This document shows, piece by piece, positions 50,596 through 58,545 of a stretch of 58,545 bases of DNA (position 1 is the stretch's first letter; the number at the start of each line of letters is the position of its first letter). Where the stretch lies: the NCBI GenBank assembly GCA_029781795.1, contig JAKOWB010000192.1, positions 1 to 58,545 on the forward strand. The letters are read 5' to 3'. This DNA comes from Pseudomonadota bacterium. Lineage in GTDB: Bacteria; Pseudomonadota; Alphaproteobacteria; Kiloniellales; JACOMY01. Below the pieces are notes generated by a model. The model was not told the origin of the DNA. It searched no databases and saw nothing but the letters and a program-made list of their open reading frames with translations. The translations under genes were made by a program, and so were the position numbers.

Positions 50596-52863
50596 TCAGC
50601 GCCTCCCGGCAAGCCGCAGCGCGTTACCGGTGACCGTCAGCGAGGAACCGGACATCAGGATCGCCGCCAGCAGCGGCGTCACCAGCCCGGCCATCGCCAG
50701 CGGCACGGCCAGGAGATTGTAGCAGAGCGCGAAGCCGAAGTTCTGCTTCACCAGGACGCGGGCGCGGCGGGCGACCGCCACGGCCTCGGCCACCGGCGCC
50801 AGGCGCTCGCCCAGGAAGACCAGGTCGGCGGCCGACTGCGCCACGTCGCTGGCCCGCGCCGGCGCCATGGAGGCCGCCGCCACCGCCAGCGCGGCGGCGT
50901 CGTTGATGCCGTCGCCCACCATCAGCACGCGGCGCCCCTCGGCGGCCAGCGCCTGCAGGCGGGCGTGCTTCTCCTCGGGCGAGACGCCGGCGCGCCAGGC
51001 TTCGATGCCCAGTTCGCCGGCCAGTGCCCGGGTCGCCGTCGCCCGGTCGCCGGACAGGATCTCGACGGTGAGGCCGAGGGCCTTGAGGCGCCGCAGCGTC
51101 TCGGCGACGTCGGGGCGCGGACGGTCGCGGAAGCGCAGGCGCAGCACGCCGCCGTCCGGCCGGCGCAGCCAGAGCGAGGGACCGTCCAGCTCGGCCACCT
51201 GGGCGAGGCCGACGTGCGCCGCGCTGCCCAGGCGCGCCGGCCCGGCGGTGAGGCCCGCGCCAGCCAGCTCGCGCACCGTCACCGGCAGGGCCGGCACCAC
51301 CAGGCCACGCTCGCGCGCGGCGGCGACCACGGCGCGTGCCAGGGGATGACGGCTGGCGGCGGCGAGCTGCGCCGCCAGGACGAGGTCGTCATCGCCGACG
51401 GACTCGGGCTCGGCCAGGGCCGCGTCGCCCAGGGTCAGGGTACCGGTCTTGTCGAAGACGACGTGGTCGACCTCGGCCAGGCGCTCGAGCGCATCGGCGC
51501 GCTTCACCAGCACGCCCTGGCGGAAAAGCCTGCCGACCGCGGCGACCTGCACCGCCGGCACCGCCAGCCCGAGCGCGCAGGGACAGGTGACCAGCAGCAC
51601 GGCGACGGCGTTCATCACCGCGTCCTGCCAGGCCAGCGCCCAGGCGAGGCCGCCCAGCGCCGTGGCCAGCGCCAGGACATGCACGGCCGGAGCGTAGAAG
51701 CGGGCGACGCGGTCGGCCAAGCGCACCGCGCCGGCACGCCCCTGCTCCGCCGTCTCGACCAGTTCCTGCAGGCGGGCCAGCAGGCTTTCCTGCCCGACGG
51801 CCGCGACCTTGACGCGGATCTCGCCGGTCAGGTTCAGCGTGCCGGCATGCACCGCCGTGCCCGGGCCCACCGGCTGCGGCAGGCCCTCGCCGGTCATGGC
51901 GCTGGCGTCGAGGTCGGAGCTGCCCAGCGTCACCACGCCGTCGACCGGCAGCCGCTCGCCGGCGGCGACGATCACCGTGTCGCCGACCGCCACGGCCTGC
52001 AGCGGCAGGTGCTCGATGCGGCCGTCCGGCAGCAGCACGGCGGCGCTGGTGACCTGCAGGGCCAGCAGGTTCTCGGCCGCCGAGCGCGCGCGGGCGCGCA
52101 CCGCGTGGTCGAGCAGGCGCCCCAGCAGCAGGAAGAAGAGCAGCGAGAGCGCGGCGTCGAAATAGGCGATGCGCCCGCCCTGCGCCGTCTCGTAGAGGCT
52201 GAGGCAAGTCGCGAGGACCACGGCGAGCGTGATCGGCACGTCCATGTTGAGCCGTGCCGCCTTCAGCGCCGCCAGCGCCGAGCGGAAGAAGGGCCGGCCG
52301 GCATAGAGCACCGCCGGCACGGCGATGGCGGCCGAGATCCAGTGCAGGAACTGGCGCGTTCCCGGTCCCATCTCTCCGCTGCCGTCGCCGCCCCAGAGGC
52401 CGGCCCAGACGGCGACCGACAGCAGCATGACGTTGGCGGCGGCGAAGCCGGCGACGGCGAGGCAGCGCATCAGCAGCCGCCGCTCGGCCTCGACCAGGCG
52501 GTCGAGACGGCCGGCGGCGAAGGGCGCCAGGCGGTGTCCCTGCTCCAGCACCGGCAGCAGCAGCTTGGGCAGCGGCGGGGCCGTCTCGTCCCACTGCAGG
52601 GTCAGGCGCCGGGTGGTGAGGTTGACGCGCGCCAGCCGCAGGCCGGGCAGGTCCGCCAGCGCGCCCTCGATCGCCGGCAGGCAGGCGGCGCAGTCCAGCG
52701 TCTCGACCACGAGGCTGAGCCGCCGCGTCCCGTCGGGCAGGTTCTCGATCGCCGGCTGCGCCGCGGCGGCCAGGGCCTCGGCATCGGCGTCGAGGTCGGC
52801 CGAGGGGCCCGGCAGGCAGCAGGCCGGAAGGTTCTGCACCGGTTCGGGCAGGGTCAGCGCCAC
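50596..52863 (-). CDS. ccoI: cbb3 oxidase assembly copper P1B-type ATPase CcoI (FixI)
   Basis: 755 residues, usual length. The N-terminal heavy-metal domain keeps LDCAACLPAIE (Cys58 and Cys61). Eight membrane segments follow. The transport motif CPCALGLAVP begins at residue 427 and the phosphorylation motif DKTGTLT at 471; MVGDGINDAAAL closes the ATP site. It moves copper into the periplasm for the catalytic CuB of cbb3 oxidase. The start is GTG 52863, overlapping ccoH by 10 bases, so translation is coupled. Confidence 0.92.
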   Translation of the reverse strand: MALTLPEPVQNLPACCLPGPSADLDADAEALAAAAQPAIENLPDGTRRLSLVVETLDCAACLPAIEGALADLPGLRLARVNLTTRRLTLQWDETAPPLPKLLLPVLEQGHRLAPFAAGRLDRLVEAERRLLMRCLAVAGFAAANVMLLSVAVWAGLWGGDGSGEMGPGTRQFLHWISAAIAVPAVLYAGRPFFRSALAALKAARLNMDVPITLAVVLATCLSLYETAQGGRIAYFDAALSLLFFLLLGRLLDHAVRARARSAAENLLALQVTSAAVLLPDGRIEHLPLQAVAVGDTVIVAAGERLPVDGVVTLGSSDLDASAMTGEGLPQPVGPGTAVHAGTLNLTGEIRVKVAAVGQESLLARLQELVETAEQGRAGAVRLADRVARFYAPAVHVLALATALGGLAWALAWQDAVMNAVAVLLVTCPCALGLAVPAVQVAAVGRLFRQGVLVKRADALERLAEVDHVVFDKTGTLTLGDAALAEPESVGDDDLVLAAQLAAASRHPLARAVVAAARERGLVVPALPVTVRELAGAGLTAGPARLGSAAHVGLAQVAELDGPSLWLRRPDGGVLRLRFRDRPRPDVAETLRRLKALGLTVEILSGDRATATRALAGELGIEAWRAGVSPEEKHARLQALAAEGRRVLMVGDGINDAAALAVAAASMAPARASDVAQSAADLVFLGERLAPVAEAVAVARRARVLVKQNFGFALCYNLLAVPLAMAGLVTPLLAAILMSGSSLTVTGNALRLAGRR

Positions 52864-53345
52864 AGCCGCGCCTCGGCGCGATAGGGCTCGCCGGCGGCGT
52901 CCTCGCCGGTCACCACCACGCTCCAGTTGCCCGGCGCCAGGACCACCGGCGCCAGGTAGCGGCCGGGCCGCAGCTCCAGCAGCTCCAGCGTCTGGTCAAA
53001 GGCGTCGGTGGCCGGACGGCCGATCACCGCCTTCAGCAGCAGGCCGGCCACCGGGCGGCCGTCGGGCAGCGACACCTCGACCGCCAGGCCGGTCTTGTCC
53101 AGCGTCACGCTGCTGCTCCAGCCGCGCGCCTTCTGCGCCGCGGCGGCGGCCAGCTCGTCGTTGTAGTGCAGACCCTCGCGATAGGCGTCCTCGCGGCTGA
53201 GGCCGGAGAAGCCGCTGAGGGCGAACCACACGAAGGCGCCGTTCGCGACCAGCACCAGCGCGAAGGCGCCGAGCGCGATCAACAGCACCTTGCGGCCGGT
53301 GAGCTTGGCAGAACGACGGGCGGGGGCGAGGGCAACGGCGGGCAT
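52854..53345 (-). CDS. ccoH: FixH/CcoH cbb3 oxidase assembly protein
   Basis: 163 residues. A single N-terminal helix (KVLLIALGAFALVLVANGAFVWFALSGF) is followed by REDAYREGLHYNDELAAAAAQKARGWSS, the signature of FixH, and a beta-rich domain. CcoH is a membrane protein needed to assemble or stabilise cbb3 oxidase. It lies between ccoG (3-base gap) and ccoI (10-base overlap). Confidence 0.9.
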   Translation of the reverse strand: MPAVALAPARRSAKLTGRKVLLIALGAFALVLVANGAFVWFALSGFSGLSREDAYREGLHYNDELAAAAAQKARGWSSSVTLDKTGLAVEVSLPDGRPVAGLLLKAVIGRPATDAFDQTLELLELRPGRYLAPVVLAPGNWSVVVTGEDAAGEPYRAEARLWR

Positions 53346-53348
53346 GGC

Positions 53349-54857
53349 TCAGGGTCCTATGAACACGGTCTCGGCCGGCGTCGCACGGCCGTCCTGGTCG
53401 ACCAGCAGCAGGGTGATGGGCGTGCTGCCGCCCTTCAGGTCGCTGGCCGGCGCGGCGATGAAGACGCGTACCGCCAGGACCTTGTCCGCGGGCGCGTCGA
53501 TCGCGCCGGGGTCGCCTTCCGCGCCCAGGGTCAGGACCGCATTGGGCAGCCCCTCGACCGACAGGGCGAAGTGCCGCTCGGCATTGGCCTTGTTCAGGAT
53601 CTTCAGGGTGTAGCCGTTGCGGATCGAACCGTCGGACAGCGTGACGTAGAGCGGATTGCGGTCGCGCAGCAGGTTCAGCTCCAGGTCGCTGCGCGTGGCG
53701 AAGGCGAAGGACATGATGCCGCCGACCAGCAGCAGCACACCGAGGTAGAGGACGGTGCGCGGACGCACCAGGCGCAGCTTGCCGGGCTGACCGACCCGGC
53801 GCCGCTCCAGGTTGCCGATGGTGTCATAGGCGATCAGCCCCTTGGGCTTGCCGATTCGCTTCATCACGTCGTCGCAGGCGTCGATGCAGAGCGCACAGGT
53901 GATGCACTCGAGCTGCTGGCCGTCGCGGATGTCGATACCCATGGGGCAGGCGGCGACGCACTGGTTGCAGTCGATGCAGTCGCCATGCGGCCTGCCGTCG
54001 GCCGTGGTCTTCTTCATCGGCCCGCGCGGCTCGCCGCGGAAATCGCGGTAGGTGACGACCAGCGACTCCTCGTCCAGCATGGCGCCCTGGATGCGCGGCC
54101 AGGGGCACATGTAGGTGCAGACCTGTTCGCGCATGTGGCCGCCGAGCCAGTAGGTGGTGAAGGTCAAGAGGCCGATGAAGACGTAGGCCACGGTCGGCGC
54201 CTGGAAGCTGATCAGGTCGCTGGCCAGGGTTGGCGCGTCGGCGAAGTAGAAGACCCAGGCGCCGCCGGTCGCCATGGCGATGAGCAGCCAGATGACGTGC
54301 TTCGCCGCCTTGCGCAGGATCTTGCCGCCCGTCCAGCGCTGCTTGGCGAGGCGGATGCGCTCCGCCCGGTCGCCTTCGACCAGACGCTCGACCATGATGA
54401 AGAGATCGGTCCAGACGGTCTGCGGGCAGGCATAGCCGCACCAGACGCGGCCGGCGATCGAGGTAACGAGGAACAGCGAGATCGCGGCCAGGATCAGGAG
54501 GCCGGTGAGGTAGTAGACCTCCTGCGGCCAGATCTCGATGAAGAAGAAATAGAAGCGGCGGTTGGGCAAATCCAGCAGCACCGCCTGGTCGGGGCCGCCG
54601 GCGCCGCGGTCCCAGCGGATCCAGGGCGTCAGGTAGTAGATCGCCAGGGTCACCGCCATGACGATCCACTTCACCGTGCGGAAGCGGCCGTGCACCAGCT
54701 TGGGATAGATCTGCTGGCGCTTCTGGTAGAGCGAGCGCGACTGCTTGGCGTTGACCGCCGCGACCTCGACCCGCTCGACCGGACGCCGGCCGACCTGGCC
54801 GGCGACATCGCTTGCCGCCGCTACCAGATCGTCCAGCTTGGGTGCCGCTTCGCCCAT
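53349..54857 (-). CDS. ccoG: CcoG/RdxA/FixG polyferredoxin, cbb3 assembly
   Basis: 502 residues. Several helices are followed by a polyferredoxin region: CGYACPQTVWTDLF, TYMCPWPRIQGAM, CIDCNQCVAACPMGIDI and CITCALCIDACDDVMKRI, giving two 4Fe-4S cluster sets. The C-terminal Ig-like domain is present. CcoG reduces copper for delivery to the oxidase. ATG 54857 is the likely start because the conserved MGEAAPK... begins there. It is the first assembly gene after ccoP, 13 bases downstream. Confidence 0.93.
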   Translation of the reverse strand: MGEAAPKLDDLVAAASDVAGQVGRRPVERVEVAAVNAKQSRSLYQKRQQIYPKLVHGRFRTVKWIVMAVTLAIYYLTPWIRWDRGAGGPDQAVLLDLPNRRFYFFFIEIWPQEVYYLTGLLILAAISLFLVTSIAGRVWCGYACPQTVWTDLFIMVERLVEGDRAERIRLAKQRWTGGKILRKAAKHVIWLLIAMATGGAWVFYFADAPTLASDLISFQAPTVAYVFIGLLTFTTYWLGGHMREQVCTYMCPWPRIQGAMLDEESLVVTYRDFRGEPRGPMKKTTADGRPHGDCIDCNQCVAACPMGIDIRDGQQLECITCALCIDACDDVMKRIGKPKGLIAYDTIGNLERRRVGQPGKLRLVRPRTVLYLGVLLLVGGIMSFAFATRSDLELNLLRDRNPLYVTLSDGSIRNGYTLKILNKANAERHFALSVEGLPNAVLTLGAEGDPGAIDAPADKVLAVRVFIAAPASDLKGGSTPITLLLVDQDGRATPAETVFIGP

Positions 54858-54870
54858 GGGGCCTTCGCCT

Positions 54871-55740
54871 CTACTCGCCGCCACCCAGGGCGTGCACGTA
54901 GACCGTCAGCATCTTGATGGTCTCCGGGCTCAGCTTGCCGGCCCAGGCGGGCATCACGCCGGCCCGCCCGTAGGAGACGGTCTGGATGATGTCGGCCTTG
55001 GTGCCGCCATAGAGCCAGACCGCGTCGGTCAGGTTCGGCGCGCCCAGCTCACGCGAGCCGACGCCCCCCTCCTGGTGGCAGGCCACGCACTGCTCGCCGA
55101 AGGTGACCTTGCCGCGCTCGGCCGCCGCCGCGTCGGTGGAACGGCCCGACAGCGAGAGCACGTACTCGGCGACATCCGCCACCTCGGCGCCGGTCAGGAT
55201 CCCGTCCTTGACGTAGGCCGCCATCACGTTGTTGCGCGTGTCGGGGCTGGTCGAACGGATGCCGACGGCAATGCTGTGCTGGATGTCCTCCAGCTTGCCG
55301 CCCCACAGCCAGTCGTCGTCGTTCAGGTTGGGATAGCCCTTGGACCCGGCCGCGCCGCTGCCGTGGCACTGCGCGCAGTTCACGCCGAAGGCGGACCGGC
55401 CGCCGGCGACGGCAAAGTTGAAAAGCTCGGGGTCCTTCTCGATGCCGGCCAGGTCGGTGGCCGCGATGCGGTCGAGCCAGACCTGCTGCGCCGCCGCGGC
55501 CTCCTTGAGCTCGGCCGCCACCGTGCCGCGGCTGGACCAGCCCAGCACGCCCTTGGTGAAGCCGCCGGGCAGCGGCACCGCCGGCATCGCGATCATGTAG
55601 CCCACCGCCCAGACGACGGTGGCGAGGAAGGTCCAGAGCCACCAGCGGGGCAGCGGCGTGTTCAGCTCCTTGATGCCGTCCCACTCGTGGCCCGTGGTTT
55701 CCATGCCGGAGTGGCTGTCGACCTCGTTCTTGCCGGCCAT
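54871..55740 (-). CDS. ccoP: cbb3 oxidase dihaem c subunit III CcoP
   Basis: 289 residues. One N-terminal helix (WWLWTFLATVVWAVGYMIAM, about 33-52) anchors a periplasmic domain with two haem c motifs: CAQCH (122-126) and CVACH (218-222), with Met ligands later in the sequence. CcoP passes electrons from a cytochrome c to CcoO and the active site. It begins 2 bases after ccoQ in the ccoNOQP operon. Confidence 0.94.
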   Translation of the reverse strand: MAGKNEVDSHSGMETTGHEWDGIKELNTPLPRWWLWTFLATVVWAVGYMIAMPAVPLPGGFTKGVLGWSSRGTVAAELKEAAAAQQVWLDRIAATDLAGIEKDPELFNFAVAGGRSAFGVNCAQCHGSGAAGSKGYPNLNDDDWLWGGKLEDIQHSIAVGIRSTSPDTRNNVMAAYVKDGILTGAEVADVAEYVLSLSGRSTDAAAAERGKVTFGEQCVACHQEGGVGSRELGAPNLTDAVWLYGGTKADIIQTVSYGRAGVMPAWAGKLSPETIKMLTVYVHALGGGE

Positions 55741-55742
55741 GA

Positions 55743-55892
55743 TTATTCCTCCTCCAGCGGGAGCTGGGCCGCTTTGTCGAAGCGCTTGCGGTTGCCGGGC
55801 CAGAGTGCGAAAGCGGCCGTGGCGACGAACAGCACGACCAGCAGCACCAGGCCGAAGGTCTGCGCGAAATGGGCGACGTCCTCGTAGCGCAT
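55743..55892 (-). CDS. ccoQ: cbb3 oxidase subunit CcoQ
   Basis: 49 residues: MRYEDVAHFAQTFGLVLLVVLFVATAAFALWPGNRKRFDKAA with one helix, the usual small CcoQ. GGGGAG lies about 7 bases before the ATG. It stabilises the oxidase complex. Located between ccoO (13-base gap) and ccoP (2-base gap). Confidence 0.9.
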   Translation of the reverse strand: MRYEDVAHFAQTFGLVLLVVLFVATAAFALWPGNRKRFDKAAQLPLEEE

Positions 55893-55905
55893 GAGCTTCT
55901 CCCCC

Positions 55906-56634
55906 TCAGCGCTGGTTGGCTTCGGCGTCGTAGACCTTGAAGTCCACGAGCGTGCCGAGCATCTGCAGATAGGCGACCAGGGCATCCATCTCGGTCACCC
56001 GGGTCGGATCGCCGTCGAAGTCGGCGACCACGGCCTTGGGATAGCGCTTCAGGAAGGCCTCGCTGTCGGCATTCGGATCGACCTGGACCGCGATGTCGGC
56101 CAGGGCGTTGTCCAGCATGTCCTGGGTATAGGGCACGCCGACGGCGATGTGGGCCTTCAGCTCGTCGAGCATCTCGCCGGTGTCGAGGCTGCGCTCCAGC
56201 AGGTGGGCGTAGGTCGGCATGATCGACTCCGGCACCACGGCGCGGGGATCGACCAGGTGCGCCACCTGCCACTCGTTGGAGTACTTGCCGCCGACCCGCG
56301 CCAGGTCGGGACCGGTGCGCTTGGAACCCCACTGGAAGGGATGGTCGTACATCGACTCCGCCGCCAGCGAGTAGGGCCCGTAGCGCTCCACCTCGTCCTT
56401 CAGCGAGCGGACCATCTGGCTGTGGCAGTTGTAGCAGCCCTCGCGCATGTAGATGTCGCGCCCGGCCAGCTCCAGCGGGGTGTAGGGGCGCACCCCATCC
56501 ACCTTCTCGATGGTGCTTTCCAGGTAGAACAGCGGGGCGATCTCGACGATGCCGCCGACAGAGACGACGAGCAGCGAGAGCACCAGCAGCAGCGTGGAGT
56601 TCTTCTCGATGGTTGCGTGCTTGATGAGAGCCAT
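55906..56634 (-). CDS. ccoO: cbb3 oxidase monohaem c subunit II CcoO
   Basis: 242 residues. The opening [36 protein letters not shown] carries the membrane anchor, followed by [28 protein letters not shown] with the haem site CYNCH (67-71). The rest, including [20 protein letters not shown], is standard. CcoO transfers electrons from CcoP to subunit I. It begins 14 bases after ccoN. Confidence 0.95.
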   Translation of the reverse strand: MALIKHATIEKNSTLLLVLSLLVVSVGGIVEIAPLFYLESTIEKVDGVRPYTPLELAGRDIYMREGCYNCHSQMVRSLKDEVERYGPYSLAAESMYDHPFQWGSKRTGPDLARVGGKYSNEWQVAHLVDPRAVVPESIMPTYAHLLERSLDTGEMLDELKAHIAVGVPYTQDMLDNALADIAVQVDPNADSEAFLKRYPKAVVADFDGDPTRVTEMDALVAYLQMLGTLVDFKVYDAEANQR

Positions 56635-56648
56635 GACGCTGCCCTCCC

Positions 56649-58295
56649 TCACTCGGCCGCGGCGATGGAAACGCCGGCCGGGCGGCGCAGCGTCGGCGCC
56701 TCCTCGGCCACGTCGCCGCGCGCCGTGCGCCACAGGTTGTAGGCCATGATCAGTCCGCCGGTCAGGTAGAGCAGGCCGCCGGCGGCGCGGATCATGTAGA
56801 AGGGATGCATCGCCTCGACGGTCTCGACAAACGAGTACTCGAGGAAGCCGAGCTCGTCGTAGGCGCGCCACATCAGGCCCTGCATGATGCCGCTGACCCA
56901 CATCGCGGTGATGTAGAGCACGATGCCGAGCGTCGCGACCCAGAAGTGCCAGGACACCAGCTTCAGCGAGTAGAGGCGCTGGCGCTTCCACAGCACCGGG
57001 GTGAGGTAGTAGAGCGCGCCGAACGACACCATGCCGACCCAGCCGAGCGCGCCGGAATGCACGTGCCCGATGGTCCAGTCGGTGTAGTGGCTGAGCGAGT
57101 TGACGGCCTTGATCGACATGACCGGGCCCTCGAAGGTGCTCATGCCGTAGAACGCGACCGAGACCACCAGCATGCGCAGCACCGGGTCCGTGCGCAGCTT
57201 GTCCCAGGCGCCCGACAGGGTCATCAGGCCGTTGATCATGCCGCCCCACGAGGGCATCCACAGCATGATCGAGAAGACCATGCCGAGGGTCTGCGCCCAG
57301 TCCGGCAGGGCGGTGAAGTGCAGGTGGTGCGGGCCTGCCCAGATGTACATGAAGATCAGCGACCAGAAGTGCACGATCGACAGGCGGTAGCTGTAGACCG
57401 GCCGCTCGGCCCGCTTCGGCACGTAGTAGTACATGATGCCGAGGAAGCCGGCGGTCAGGAAGAAGCCGACCGCGTTGTGGCCGTACCACCACTGGGTCAG
57501 CGCGTCCTGCACGCCGCCGAAGAGCTGCACCGACTTGGAGCCCCACAGCGAGACAGGGATCGCCAGGTTGTTGACGATGTGCAGCATCGCGATGGTGACG
57601 ATGAAGGCGAGATAGAACCAGTTGGCGACGTAGAGGTGCGGTTCCTTGCGCTTCCAGATCGTGCCGAGGAAGACCAGCAGGTAGACCACCCAGACGACGG
57701 TCAGCCAGAGGTCGGCGTACCACTCGGGCTCGGCGTACTCCTTGGCCTGGGTGACGCCCATGACGTAGCCGGTGGCGGCGACGACGATGAAGACGTTGTA
57801 GCCCCAGAACACGAACCAGCCGGCAAGCCCGCCCGCCAGGCGCGCCTTGCAGGTGCGCTGCACGACGTGGAACGAGGTGCAGATCAGCACGTTGCCGCCG
57901 AAGGCGAAGATCACCGCCGAGGTGTGCAGCGGCCGCAGGCGGCCGAAGGAGGTCCAGGGCAGGCCGAGGTTCAGCTCGGGCCAGACCAGCTGGCAGGCGA
58001 TGACCAGGCCGACCAGGAAGCCGACGATGCCCCAGAAGGTCGAGGCGATGACGCCGGCGCGGATCACGCCGTCCTCGTAGTATTCGTCGTCGCCGGTCAG
58101 CGCCTTCGTCCCGGTGGCGCGACGAATCAGCGCGAAGATGCCGAGGATGCCCGCCGCGGCGAAGATGAAGCCGTGCAGCTCCATCGCCGGGTCCTTGGCG
58201 TTGGCCGCCAGGAATAGTCCGAAGACACTGCCGATCACCAGCAGCACGCCCAGCAGATAGCTGCTGCCGCCGGCCCTACTTGTTGTTGCTGACAT
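56649..58295 (-). CDS. ccoN: cbb3 oxidase catalytic subunit I CcoN
   Basis: 548 residues, about 12-14 helices. Conserved pieces include [85 protein letters not shown] and [12 protein letters not shown], giving the His ligands of haem b, haem b3 and CuB and the cross-linked Tyr environment. It reduces O2 to water at very low oxygen tension and pumps protons. ATG 58295 has AGGGG about 9 bases upstream. A FixK/FNR-type box lies at 58381. Confidence 0.95.
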   Translation of the reverse strand: MSATTSRAGGSSYLLGVLLVIGSVFGLFLAANAKDPAMELHGFIFAAAGILGIFALIRRATGTKALTGDDEYYEDGVIRAGVIASTFWGIVGFLVGLVIACQLVWPELNLGLPWTSFGRLRPLHTSAVIFAFGGNVLICTSFHVVQRTCKARLAGGLAGWFVFWGYNVFIVVAATGYVMGVTQAKEYAEPEWYADLWLTVVWVVYLLVFLGTIWKRKEPHLYVANWFYLAFIVTIAMLHIVNNLAIPVSLWGSKSVQLFGGVQDALTQWWYGHNAVGFFLTAGFLGIMYYYVPKRAERPVYSYRLSIVHFWSLIFMYIWAGPHHLHFTALPDWAQTLGMVFSIMLWMPSWGGMINGLMTLSGAWDKLRTDPVLRMLVVSVAFYGMSTFEGPVMSIKAVNSLSHYTDWTIGHVHSGALGWVGMVSFGALYYLTPVLWKRQRLYSLKLVSWHFWVATLGIVLYITAMWVSGIMQGLMWRAYDELGFLEYSFVETVEAMHPFYMIRAAGGLLYLTGGLIMAYNLWRTARGDVAEEAPTLRRPAGVSIAAAE

Positions 58296-58380
58296 GCCCG
58301 CCCCTCTCCACAAGCAATTCGGGCAGGGCTCCGCCTGCGCCGGATCACCCGCAATCTCGGGCAATCGCTGCAGTGCGGCA

Positions 58381-58394
58381 TTGACTTGGATCAA
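58381..58394 (-). promoter_or_regulatory. FNR/FixK-type box TTGACTTGGATCAA upstream of ccoN
   Basis: TTGAC-N4-ATCAA, an anaerobox (TTGAT/C-N4-A/GTCAA); on the minus strand it reads TTGATCCAAGTCAA. Its centre is about 92 bases before the ccoN ATG, the usual place for activation of cco operons by FNR/FixK-type regulators at low oxygen. Confidence 0.75.
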
Positions 58395-58444
58395 GCCGAA
58401 GGACGGCGGCTAAACCCCGGTGCCAGCGACGCTTTCCAGCGGGC

Positions 58445-58545
58445 TCAGCGCCAGTCGAGCACGACCTTGCCGCTCTGGCCCGACAGCATGGCGTCGAATC
58501 CGGCCTGGAACTCGGCGACCGGGAAGCGGTGGGTGATGACCGGGC
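58445..58545 (-). CDS. tdh: L-threonine 3-dehydrogenase, C-terminal end (partial)
   Basis: Only the last 32 codons are inside the window. They read [18 protein letters not shown] followed by [13 protein letters not shown], matching the end of zinc-dependent L-threonine 3-dehydrogenases (E. coli TDH ends ITHRF...[20 protein letters not shown]). The enzyme oxidises threonine to 2-amino-3-ketobutyrate. It ends about 50 bases before the FixK-type box of the cco cluster. Short length limits certainty. Confidence 0.75.
   Translation of the reverse strand, partial: PVITHRFPVAEFQAGFDAMLSGQSGKVVLDWR

Overview
The window is about 70% GC, gene-dense and protein-coding throughout. I see no rRNA, tRNA, insertion sequence, phage or CRISPR array. 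The longest stretch without a gene is about 190 bases (19993-20183). The gene content suggests an alphaproteobacterium of Rhodospirillales type: a complete ccoNOQP-ccoGHIS (fixNOQP-fixGHIS) cluster with FixK/FNR-type boxes, hopanoid genes hpnB-hpnC-hpnD, WaaA, and several twin-arginine substrate-binding proteins. The taxonomic placement is inference from gene content only.

Layout. 1-4250: the start of a flavin amine oxidase running off the left edge, two paralogous secreted SH3-like proteins flanking a twin-arginine exported protein of unknown function, and a MATE exporter. 4252-19231: a surface-polysaccharide region. It holds a Wzx-like flippase, a short NeuB, a NeuA fused to a KdsC-like phosphatase, a GT-B transferase, an MBOAT O-acyltransferase with a convergent SGNH-like membrane protein, a sugar epimerase, an O-antigen ligase-like protein, a GmhB-like phosphatase, a GT2 transferase, a UDP-sugar dehydrogenase and the Kdo transferase WaaA. 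WaaA overlaps an AraC-type regulator, and a strong terminator follows. Together these could make, activate, transfer and possibly O-acylate a nonulosonic acid, alongside uronic-acid-type sugars.

19381-31723: an exported Gly/Asp repeat protein, a TauE-family permease, a 3-hydroxyisobutyrate-dehydrogenase-like enzyme, an OmpA-domain protein, DusA, a DUF2520-type dehydrogenase paired with an RraA-like aldolase, a flavin monooxygenase, a PCu(A)C copper chaperone, an HD phosphohydrolase, hpnBCD, a DedA/YqaA membrane protein and a Met-rich Spy-like protein. 31740-37946 (minus): a polyamine-type ABC importer with two PotD paralogues and an SMP-30 lactonase. 38056-39135: a GNAT N-acyltransferase fused to a cyclic-nucleotide-binding domain. 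39145-48072 (minus): a dipeptide-type ABC importer with two equally long binding proteins, one interrupted by an in-frame TGA, plus a CocE/S15-type hydrolase. 48206-50416: a GT1 transferase and a DUF2189 membrane protein. 50429-58295 (minus): the whole cbb3 oxidase structural and assembly cluster. The right edge holds the last codons of threonine dehydrogenase.

The observations most worth a second look are the GNAT-cNMP fusion, the single nonsense codon in one duplicated binding protein, the NeuA-phosphatase fusion beside a NeuB without its SAF domain, a possible AUC start in the DedA gene, and three FixK/FNR-like boxes that may tie the Spy-like and DUF2189 genes to the oxidase.
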